Origin: Chara braunii
Lineage: Eukaryota; Streptophyta; Charophyceae; Charales; Characeae
Direction: 5' to 3'
DNA length: 28,757 nucleotides
Assembly: GCA_003427395.1 (NCBI GenBank)
Contig: BFEA01000548.1
Span: forward strand, 518,294-547,050
Part shown: one piece after another, positions 7,991 through 16,480 of the stretch
Layout of the letters: each line of letters begins with the position of its first letter
Position numbering within the stretch: the first letter of the stretch is position 1
Position numbers and translations under genes: made by a program
Notes under the pieces: model-generated
Database searches by the model: none
The model's input: only the letters and a program-made list of their open reading frames with translations
What the model was told of the DNA's origin: nothing

Positions 7991-9430
7991 CACCCCCACC
8001 TACCTAATTTCGAGGTCCTCTAAGAAAAATCCCACTCCTAACCTATTCACAATGTTCAATCCTCGTCTAGCCCTCTCATAGTAGAAGATTGTATGTTTTC
8101 TTTTGTCCAATCGGACCAAGGCTCCAATCTATTCGTGGGGAGCAGCACGTGCTGGGTACCAGGCCCAGCGTCCCATACGAAATCATACAAACATTGAAAA
8201 ACAGGGGCCATTACTCGGCTTCGGCTAAAACCAGTTTAGGAATTCATAAGTTTAAGGAAAATCGAGGGTACTGCTGACCTGTTCATAGACCAGCTACTGG
8301 ATCCCAGAGGACTATGAAAGAACCTAAGTCGTATAGATCTAATGAATTCAAAATACTACGTGCCAATTTGACAAATTGGGAATGGGGGGGACCCTTTTGC
8401 ATGTTATGTACCCGATTGAACTTCAATCCACATCGAATTCACACGTTCCCATACACACATGCAATTGCAGAGTAGACTTGAAGGAGGCAAATCCACACAA
8501 AACCAGAGAGAAGATATGCACAGCGGAAGCTCAAAACACATAAAGAATTGAAAAACGAATTTCAATTCTGCAATCTCTTGCACTCCTCCAATCAACCCAG
8601 AGTACTTGTTCCGAGAATCACAACCGCGTTTACAAAAACCTCGAACAACCAGAAACAAGTGTTCAACGAAATATACAGGAGTCTTCTTCTTCCTCCTCGC
8701 CACCTCATATCCCAGGCTGTGGCTGTCGTAGCAGCAGTAACCCCCCAACTGTCACAATGTGCCAATCTGAACCAGCAACCCTGATGATAACCGCGCCAGC
8801 TCAGCACCCGCACGGACATGCAGTGCTGGAAGTCCTGATGAAGAAGGAGACAACCGTTCCAACACTTCGAAGAAGATGGAGTTCCTCGTGAGGAGGAACA
8901 GCAGATATGGCTGCCAAGTGAAAAGTGGCGGCACCCAAACCTAACAACACAGTCCTGTGGAAGCTCTCATGCAGAGCTGCGAAATAGCAGCAGTGCAGTC
9001 CTCAATGTCCTTTCTCAACCCCAACTATGGCTGGGCTTCGAGGAAGAAGATGACCTCGCCCAAAATAGCGCAACAACGGTCCAGCAACAAACGGGCAGAG
9101 TTTCCCCAGTTAAACGAGATGCCTAAAGACCCGGTACCACTCGCTGCTTCCTATTTTCAACAAACGGGCGGCCAGACTAACAACCTAGAGCCCTACCAGA
9201 AACATCTACCGAGTCCTAGCGGTCCTAGACCTACCACTAAGAGCCTAGCTAACAACCAGCAGGTCACGGGGTCGAGCTCCACAACAATCAAAACAGGCAA
9301 AACAACAAAGCAGGCCAAAATAACAAACACAACAAACAAAGGTTGAGGGATCAAGTCCCGACAACAAAAAAACGAGCAAAATTTAATATACAGCCCGCTT
9401 GGGGCACTCTAATTCATTGCATTCTTACCC
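7991..9430. other. Unclassified intergenic sequence between R1 and A
   Basis: I find no gene here. Short open frames exist on both strands but show no domain. A perfect 7-bp hairpin, CCAATTT-GAC-AAATTGG, lies at about 8363-8379 and is followed by a seven-G run. The plus strand from about 8950 to 9350 is A-rich and Gln/Asn/Thr-biased in all frames. It may be a decayed LTR or leader of A or R1, but no terminal repeat could be matched. Confidence 0.4.
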
Positions 9431-9453
9431 TCCCGGGGAGCGAGGACTCGGAG

Positions 9454-10046
9454 CTAGGAGTGTGCACGAAGAGACCGTCTGTGCAATTTCCCAGTTTGCT
9501 CAGCCTCGTAGAACCGCACGACTGAATTTGCAGACTAGAGAAGTTCCTTTCTTGTAAACCAACGGTCCTCGGTATGAGGTTGGAAAAGGAACTCGACAAG
9601 ATACTCACAGTTAGGGCCTGCGCCCCATTGATCTTCAATGCTATCGACTTGATATCCCTTTCCAGGAATAGGAGGCCCAAACGGTTGTGGCCGATCAGGG
9701 AACGCGTCAGCAGGACTGAAAGGCAACAATTTTGAAGCATGGAAGACTGGATGGGTCCGGATGTGTGGGGGTACAAGGAGGACATAGGAGGGTCCAAACG
9801 GATCTGCCCCTACACTATCAAGAACATGCTATGGACCGTAATAGACAGGCAACAACTTTCGTGAGATGTCCTGTTCATATGTTAGTTCTGAACGTTTTAC
9901 CCAAACCTATTGCCCATGACGGATAGGAGAAGGTTGTCTGTGTTTGTTAGCCTGTTCAATCATTCTTTTCTGTGATTTGAACATGTTAGCTCTGGCCTTC
10001 TCTAAATCCTTCTCATAGTTCTGGGCAAACTCAGCAGTGCTAGGGG
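9454..10046 (-). pseudogene. Integrase carboxy-terminal and chromodomain-like tail of A
   Basis: Minus-strand translation in changing frames gives KARANMFKSQKRMIEQANKH, WVKRSELTYEQDISRKLLPV, HPVFHASKLLPFSPADAFP and NCEYLVEFLFQPHTEDRWF. The order and spacing are those of the R1 tail, including DRWFTR.ELL. A TAG at 9535 interrupts the end, after which the same frame continues to a TAG at 9454. At least two further stops lie in the SH3-like part. It would have helped integration-site choice; it is now broken. Confidence 0.75.
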
Positions 10047-10680
10047 TCAATTTGGGCTTAGCCTTATCGAAATGCTGTCGAGAGGCTGTATAGCATCTCT
10101 ACCCCAGTACAATATGTAGGGGGTGAAACCAGTCGTACTATGAACAAAAGCATTGTACATGAGTTGTGCCCTGGACAGATGCTTGTCCCAATCCTGTTGA
10201 TCTGGTGTGATCATAGGGCGCAGCAGCTGAAAGAAGATCTGGTTTATCACTTCAACCTGTCCATTGGCTTCCGGGTTTCTACCAAATGTCATGTTTAATC
10301 TGGAGCGGAGATAATCTTGACAGAAGGATGAACTCATTGCTGGAAAAGCGTGGGTTTCTGTCACTAACGGGAGGTTGGGTGTCCATGGACACTTACCCAC
10401 CTCTCAACGAATACCTCTCTGACAAGGTTGGGTGTCCATTACTTGTGTCATCCCTCGAGGGGTGCTTTTGCCTAAGTTAGTAAAGTCTATAGACACAGAC
10501 TCACCTGGACCTTCAGGGATTGGTAAAGGTTTGAGCAGGCCCATAGGAGGTCGTTTGTGGACCTTGTTCCTTTGGCATAGCTCACATGTCTCTAAGTAGT
10601 GGAGTATGTCCTCTTTCCTTTTTGGCCAGTAGAAGCGCTGGATCAGGACAACATAGGTCTTCAAAAACCGAAAATGACCA
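10047..10680 (-). pseudogene. Integrase zinc-binding and core of A, internal deletion
   Basis: The zinc domain is visible as GHFRFLKT...CELCQRNK and the beginning of the core as ESVSIDFTNLG, in which the first catalytic Asp is retained. The later part reads MTFGRNPEANGQVEVINQIF, with the Glu-bearing motif, and SRAQLMYNAFVHSTTGFTPY. The segment that should carry the second Asp is missing. At that point the 14-bp sequence GGTTGGGTGTCCAT occurs twice (about 10374 and 10427), which suggests loss of the middle by recombination or slippage. The upstream end touches solo LTR D. Confidence 0.8.
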
Positions 10681-10683
10681 CGA

Positions 10684-11070
10684 GCTCGATCCTTGGTCCG
10701 CGGGTTACCACTCGCCAGGCTGTTTTTTTTTAGTCTCTGATCTCCGATTCTTGATTGTTGGTGCCTTCTGCAGTTGGCGCCCGTTGTCAAATCCTACCTT
10801 TGGCACTTTCGGATTTCGATACTTGGCGCCATCCGACATTCTGGCGTTCACGCTCAGGCGTTCGATTTTCAGTTCAGCCCCGAGGCAAATTGCACTTTTG
10901 CCCTCGTACTCAACTTCAGTCCAAGACCGCGACTTTGTGACTTTGCCACTTTGTGTCTGCGTCCGTCGAGGCGTGTCGAGTCTCTGTCGAGCTGAGAGTG
11001 TGTGTGTGTGCTCTTACTCTCTCCCTCTCTCTCTTCCCCGGCCTCGCTGCTCTGTCTCAACCTTGCCACA
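10684..11070 (+). mobile_element. Solo LTR D (family of element B) inserted in integrase of A
   Basis: The segment matches B's LTRs in the opposite orientation to A. Shared landmarks are GCTCGATCCTTGG, CGCGGGTTACCAC, CTGCAGTTGG.GCC, TTTCGATACTTGGCGCCATC, CAAATTGCACTT, GTGTCTGCGTCCGTCGA and the CACA end at 11070. About 20 bp of the expected TGTTACGG start are missing, and so is the 30-bp palindromic repeat block. It sits between the RNase H linker (LCIPGD) and the integrase zinc domain of A. Only one LTR is present, so it is a solo LTR left by recombination, or a fragment. Confidence 0.8.
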
Positions 11071-11640
11071 ATTATAATCTTGCGATCACCAGGGATACAC
11101 AGGCGTTCCTCACCCTCAATGATTATATACAGGAGATATGAATTCAGGGCATAGCCTGACTCAGAATTGGGATCGGCCTGCAGATTCCTAACAATAGGGC
11201 CAAAGACAGGGTCTTGAGGCAACGCATCAGCGATGGCCTGACGAGTGGAGTCTCCAAATAAGTAGGTCTGAACAATGGCAGCAAAAGTGTTAAGTCTACG
11301 AGAAAGTGCATCAACAACTCTGTTATAACATCCCTTTTTGTGCTTCAGTTCAAAGTCAAAAGAGTCGATGAATTGAATGTACCTCGCCAACTTATTATTC
11401 AGTTCCCCCTGGGTCTTCATCCACTGCAAGGTCGAATGATCAGAATAGACTTTGAAGTGTCTTCCCAGCAAAAAATGTTTCCATTGTTTGAGGGCACACG
11501 CAAGGGCAAACAATTCTTTCTCATAAGTAGATACCTGGATCTTTTGAGCCTTGATCTTTTTGCTCATGAGCCTCACAGGCTTGTTGAAGGACAACCCCTA
11601 CACCATACTGATCGGCATTAGTGGTCAACACAAATGGGAG
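11071..11640 (-). pseudogene. RNase H of A
   Basis: Most lies in one open frame. Landmarks are STYEKELFALACALKQWKHF (the Glu), HFKVYSDHSTLQWMKTQ, FDFELKHKKGCYNRVVDALS (the last Asp) and the linker ending RLCIPGD. The first strand with its Asp (NADQYGVG) is in a neighbouring frame near 11600-11640. RNase H degrades the RNA strand during cDNA synthesis. The frame runs on into LTR D, so its apparent carboxy terminus is LTR-derived. Confidence 0.85.
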
Positions 11641-11861
11641 AGTAGGGTCAGGGAGCTTCAACATAGGTGTTTGGGAAGGCTTTCTTCAATCTGGAGAAAG
11701 CCAATTGACATGTAAGTGTCAATCTCAAAGGAGCATCTTTCGCCAACAGGTTAGTCAGAGGAGTGGCCACAGTAGAGAAGTTTCTAATAGACTTTCTATA
11801 GTAGAATGCGAGACCCATGAAAGACCTAATGTCCCTAACAGTCTGTCGTTGTGGCCAATCC

Positions 11862-12700
11862 CTAACAGCAGCCTCCTTGGAGGCTTATGGGATGACCATC
11901 TGCAGAAATCACATGTCCCAAATACAAAACAAAAGAAGCACCGAAAGATGATTTTTCTACATGTATTTTGTATTTGTTTTCTCTGAGAATCTGAAGAATT
12001 TTCCTGAGATGATCAGCATGGTCAATAACATTGTTGCTAAGCACCAAAATATCATCCAGGTAAACCACAACAAAACGATCTAGAAAGGGTTTGAAGATCT
12101 TGTTTATTTATGTTTGGAAGGTTCCTGGGGCATTGCATAACCCAAAAGGCATGACCAGAAACTCGTAGGTGCCATACCGGGTCTTCAAGGCAGTCTTATG
12201 ATCATCCTCCTCAGTCATTTGGATCCGATGGTACTCGGATTTCAGATCGATTTTGCTCAAGACTTTGCAACCTTGCACCATATCCAACAGATCGTCGATC
12301 CTAGGCAAGGGCTCTAAACTCTTCCTAATGATCTTCGTTCAGGCCCCTGTAGTCAATACACATCCTGGGTTCACCATTTCATTTAAGGACAAAGAGAACT
12401 GGTGCTCCATACTCAGATGAACTGGGCCTGATCCAACCCTCCTCAGCTAGTGTTTCCAACTGCTTCCTTAACTCATCTAACTCAGGAGGAGACATCCTAT
12501 ATACTCTGCCCTTAGGAGGGGTAGAGTGAGGGAGGGTCTCAATGCGGTGTTTAGTCTGCCTATGGACAAGTCCAAAAGGCTCCCGAGTTAAGTCAGTATA
12601 CTCATCAACCACCTTTTGGATGATGGGGTCACACTGAGGGGTGGATGAATCAGTTTGGGGAGGGGTGGATGGATCAGTTTGGACCACAAAGGCCATAAAG
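11862..12700 (-). pseudogene. Reverse transcriptase of A
   Basis: Pieces in order along the minus strand are [85 protein letters not shown] and the catalytic VYLDDILVLS, then VLYLGHVISADG. There are stops at about 12379 and just before the YLDD box, and frameshifts near 12310-12380 and 11870. From 11862 to 11640, where the connection domain should be, only scrambled frames remain. The amino-terminal linker starts directly at the boundary of B's LTR. Confidence 0.85.
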
Positions 12701-12807
12701 AGATTCTGATGGTCAGTTTGTTTAGACAAGTTGTAGAATTCTGATGCCTTTAGACAATAGCAACTTGTCTTAGGGTGATAGTCTGTGGCTAAGACACAAG
12801 GTCTAAG

Positions 12808-12812
12808 CTCAC
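12808..12812. repeat. Target-site duplication CTCAC, left side of B
   Basis: CTCAC immediately precedes the LTR terminus TGTGACGG at 12813. The identical pentamer follows the other terminus at 25434. A 5-bp duplication is standard for gypsy integration. Confidence 0.85.
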
Positions 12813-13216
12813 TGTGACGGGGTTGAGGCAGAGCAGCAAGGTCGGGGAAGAGGGAGGAAGGGAGTGAGAGCACACTCACACACTCAACTCGACACGGACT
12901 GGACACGACTCGACGAGCGCAGACACAAAGTGACGAAGTGGCAAAGTCGCAATCTTGATTCTGAACACAATGTCGCGGCAAGTCACATTGAAGCACAAGC
13001 ACTGAGCCGAAAAACTGAGTGCCCGAACTCAGCTTGAGTCCGGTCTTAAGTACCGGACTCAAGTTGAGTCCGAGGGCAGAAGTGCAATTTGCCTCGGGAT
13101 TGAATTGAAAGTCGAAGGTCTGATCCTGGGTGTCAGAATGCGGGATGTCGCTAAGTATCGAAATCCGAAAGTGCCGGAGGAGGGATTCGAGAACGGGCGC
13201 CAATTGCAGAGGGCGC
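12813..13216 (-). repeat. 3' LTR of B, distal part
   Basis: Matches the 5' LTR at 24930-25433 from its TGTGACGGGGTTGAGGCAG end (plus-strand view) to GCAGAGGG.G. Differences include about 70 bp present only here (near 12955-13015) and a shorter palindromic repeat block. It stops abruptly at GGGCGC, where C begins with TG. Confidence 0.85.
13036..13060. repeat. Perfect 9-bp hairpin in B 3' LTR
   Basis: GAGTCCGGT (13036-13044) and ACCGGACTC (13052-13060) are exact inverted repeats around a 7-nt loop, CTTAAGT. The same structure recurs up to three times with 30-bp period in the 5' LTR. Confidence 0.8.
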
Positions 13217-14220
13217 TGTTGAGCGCATCGGTACGGCATCGCACAAGGCAGCGCGGGACCCTCCCGGCCGCGTCACGCAGGAGTAGGGTTTAATCCTCGT
13301 CGCAAATGCATATGGAGCTTCCACAAGCCGCTCCGGCCGAGTGCGCCAGCCATACCTCTCGCGAGCCCCTACGACAGGATAGGGCCTACGTGTGGCACGA
13401 CTTACCTCCACCTTACGGGAGCTGTCACCTCCCTTCGGTGGGCGTATCCCAGTCGAGCTACCAGTCCACAGTACGAAAGCTAATCAGCAGCAATCGCAGA
13501 GGTGGACCAGCCAAGGGCGTTTCTCGTTCACTGTAGCATAGGGGGTACACGCGGTAATACGCCTCGATCGGACCCGCATGCGAACAGACATCTTGAGGGG
13601 GCTGAGATCCCAAGCGCGACTCGTCGCCGGTCGACCAAGACGCATCCCGCACTCCACGCGCACACCACTCTAAAGAACATCAAAATAAAAACACGCACAC
13701 GTACGTATACACGAAACGACACAGAACAAACAACACGACAACACTCCTAGTCCCTTAGTAGCCATCCCATAACTCTCCGACGCGGAAATCGAATAGGCGA
13801 TGCGCGCGAGACTTAGTATAACACTGCGCGGACGCAGGGCTAACTCATATCGATTCGCAATGCAAGCATACGCAAGCAGTCGCAATGATGACGTACTATG
13901 TAGTACCCATACTTATGAGGTCCTCGTTAATCTCGAGGGTCGCATTCGACACTCGACATGCGCCTTGAGGGTTAATCTCTCGAGGGTCGGCTGACATGCG
14001 CCTTGAGGGTTAATCTCTCGACGTTCGACAACCGCCAAGTGAGGTTGAAAACCACACCCTCTATTGCACCCTGCAAAGAGTGGGTGGTACACAGGTTTAT
14101 ACCTGTTGTGGCAATCGTCTCTTATCGCCCTGGAGACCAACTCCTTCATCTAGGGCTTAGAGAAAACTCAAGGGGTTTGACTTTTACGGCTCCCACGGAC
14201 TACAACGTCCAACTATAAAA
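13217..14220. other. GC-rich left arm of C, no gene seen
   Basis: Short frames on both strands show no domain. The only clear structure is a 38-bp-period repeat at 13955-14021. Runs of dispersed CG dinucleotides make it unlike the AT-rich DNA that follows. Confidence 0.4.
13955..14021. repeat. 29-bp direct repeat, 38-bp period
   Basis: The sequence from GACATGCGCCTTGAGG to TCTCTCGA occurs identically at 13955-13983 and 13993-14021. A related partial copy (TTAATCTCGAGGGTCG) stands just upstream at about 13927. Confidence 0.8.
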
Positions 14221-15040
14221 TTCTAAAAAGCAAAGGATTAAAGGGGATCTCTCGTTTCTCTCAAAAACATAATCTGCTTAACCCTTACGCGCGGTCACAG
14301 TAGGCTGCGCGAAAACACTCAAGGCATATGTATTTACATATATATAGAGGGTTATAAATATGTGACGATCACTTCTCACAATCACAGTGGGACTCCTCTC
14401 GGCCATATATATATGTATGTGAGCGCAGGCAGTCAAATCCAAAGTCTGAATCACCAAACATACCTGCAATCACATCAAAGATTCAACCAAAAGTCCAAGC
14501 ACTACACGGGGTCGACTTCAACCATTCTCTGCGCTCACACCCCTTGCTTTAGCGACACAAACCTCAACCTTAGCGCACCCTTCCAGCAATAAAATATTCA
14601 GTACCTTTGTTAAATGGCCATTCAATAAAGTTCGGGTAAAAACACAATAAAACAGATCAAACCACAGGGCTAAAGCCTTTAGGTTGAGTGACAAGAGTGG
14701 ATTGGAGTTGAATCGTAAACCGACAAATTGGCAACCGACGTGTTATCAATGATAACAGAAGATGATCCTTGTAGAACCAAGCTGAATCTAGCCCAAATCC
14801 TGAATCAATCAATCAAGAAGACCTGTAACACAAGACAAGTCAATCCCCAAGCTAAACCTATAAGCCTACTGAGAGTAATCTCCATATCACGATCTCACTC
14901 AAAATCTTCCTAATTAACTAAGCCTGAATCCACCTCTAAGTAAGTGCCTAAAGAAAGGTAGACCCTGACAGAATCTCCCCTATACAGAGTGGATCACCAG
15001 AATCGCCACCTGTCAAAATATATTCTATCTCCTCTTAAAC
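14221..15040. other. AT-richer stretch of C, no gene seen
   Basis: Contains TA-rich tracts near 14330-14420 and no recognisable coding or RNA gene. It leads into the first hairpin family. Confidence 0.4.
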
Positions 15041-15042
15041 TA

Positions 15043-15335
15043 AGAAAATTTCGGCAGCGCTTCCCGTAGGAAAAGTGCCTTTCGAAAATTTATATCAGCG
15101 TAAATATAGAAACAGAAATAATCTTCAACTTTCCAAAGTCAAATTTTGTCTAACTCCCTGAATTAACAAAAATTTGGGCAGCACTCCTTTTAGAAAAGGA
15201 GACTTCCCAGGTTTTTACTAAGCCATATATAAAATTTAGACAAGTTGAATTTTAAAAAGTTAAAATTTGAATAACTCCTTGGATTTGCAAAAATTTCGGC
15301 AGCGTAGAGAAGGTAGCTTACCAAAATTTATATAA
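15043..15335. repeat. Hairpin family III, AAATTTCGGCAG type (3 copies)
   Basis: Three units start with AAAATTT.GGCAG at about 15045, 15170 and 15289, roughly 120 bp apart. Each closes with complementary A/T and G/C tracts after a variable apex. Apex stems differ: GCGCTT/AAGTGC with one G-T pair in copy 1; CTCCTTTT/AAAAGGAG (15184-15191 with 15194-15201) in copy 2; GGTA/TACC in copy 3. The flanking TTTGAATAACTCC.TG.ATT segment is also repeated. Conserved flanks with changing but pairing stems suggest selection on structure. Confidence 0.65.
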
Positions 15336-15630
15336 AGCCAAGTATAACAAAAGATCCCAGAAAATGCGAGAACTGATCTAAGTAAAAAAAAACTTAGCTC
15401 AGAAAATGCAGGAATTGAAACTAACTCCTATGGTTCTAGCACGTGGCGAGCGACTAAAGCAACTACCTGTTAAACTGAAAATCAGACTAAGTAGCCGCCT
15501 CACTCAGTCACATGCAGGCCAAACCACAAAGGTAAGTACTCCCTCCATCCCAAAGTCAACTTAACAAACAATAGTTCATAGTCTTTCAATGATTTATCCC
15601 TTTATACCCAGCTTACATAAGGCATAAAGC

Positions 15631-16480
15631 TAGACCACCCAAACTTAGGTAACATGTCTACCTCAACCATGGAGTATACAAAAACACAGGGCACAACAAC
15701 TTTTTTCTTCTTTGAGCATATGACTAGGCCACCCTAGTCGCCCTGAACTGTTTAAATATCCCAACTTTATATAATTATCTGCACTTAGTCTTTTGAGGTA
15801 GCATATAACTGAACCGATCATCTTTAGCTCAAGATTCAGTCTGCCCCTTTGTACCCCAACTGTATTCTTAATTAGTACTCTCTTCAATTGGTGATAAGCT
15901 ATAGTCAGACCACCCAAACTATATCCAGCATGTGCGAGGCATTGGGTTCCAGCATGTGCGAGGCATTGGGCCAGACTACTTCAACTTATAGAATAGTCTG
16001 ATTCTTTGCCTCGGTCGTTCCTCTCTAATCCAATTTGTGCGTGGCATGGAGTCGAAGCCCACCCAAACTTATGGAATAGCCTGACTCTCTGCCAAAGTTA
16101 CTCCCTCAGAATAAAAGCAGGAAGAGGCTGAACCACCTAAACTTATAGAATGGCTCAGACCTCCTCGTTCAGAACCAAAGAAATTGAGAAAGCCCAAGTA
16201 AACAAGGCAACCAAGCCACCTGAACTTACAGAATGTGCTTGGCTCCTGAAAATTCAATCACAGTTAACCCTCACAAGTCAGAGCAACCAGACCACCTAAA
16301 CTTATAAAATGGCCTGACTCTCCTTGCAATTCCACAACACTGGGTCTCCCCAAACTTATGGGGACTTCCCAACCTCCAGAGCAATCAGACCACCCAAACT
16401 TATGGAATGGTCTAATGCTCCAAGCAATCCAAAATAAATATAGCACTGGGTCTCCACAAACTTATGGGGACTTCCCAGCC
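15631..16480. repeat. Hairpin families I and II with conserved AAACTTAT loop
   Basis: About ten degenerate units spaced 50-90 bp apart carry CCACCYAAACTTATRGAATGG-like cores. In five units a stem closes a loop of exactly 15 nt: CAGACTA/TAGTCTG (15972-16000), TGAACCA/TGGCTCA (16129-16157), CCAAGC(C)AC/GTGCTTGG (16211-16242), CAGACCA/TGGCCTG (16288-16316), AGACCA/TGGTCT (16387-16413). Two units (about 16341-16371, 16446-16478) form another type with a 10-nt loop: CTGGG and TCTCC against GGGGA and CCCAG. Stems differ between units but pairing is kept. No protein frame explains the array. Confidence 0.75.
15925..15970. repeat. Exact 22-bp direct repeat
   Basis: CCAGCATGTGCGAGGCATTG plus GG occurs at 15925-15946 and 15949-15970 with a 24-bp period. 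It sits between two AAACTTAT hairpins and is a recent slippage-type duplication. Confidence 0.85.

Larger units (their letters stand above)
9454..12807 (-). mobile_element. Ty3/gypsy element A, downstream half (RT to chromodomain tail)
   Basis: This is the 3' portion of a minus-strand gypsy element. Its 5' portion (Gag, protease) lies at 25434-28262, and the two were separated by the insertion of element B. The junction is at CTCAC (12808-12812), which recurs at 25434-25438. Reading right to left, the domains are RT, RNase H, integrase (interrupted by solo LTR D) and a carboxy-terminal tail very like that of R1. Many stops and frameshifts are present. No 3' LTR was identified. Confidence 0.85.

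Noticed and set aside
7720-8007. Overlapping frames of 70-95 residues on both strands
   Set aside because: Created by the GGRACTGGGACC repeats, which have few stop codons.
8828-8865. CTGATGA resembling a hammerhead ribozyme core
   Set aside because: No GAAA partner or closing stems at the right spacing.
13185-13215. TTGGCGCCCG (minus strand) resembling a tRNA-Lys primer binding site; also at 10775 and 25310
   Set aside because: It lies inside the LTR in all copies, and a good initiator-tRNA-type PBS sits just outside the LTR at 24915-24928.
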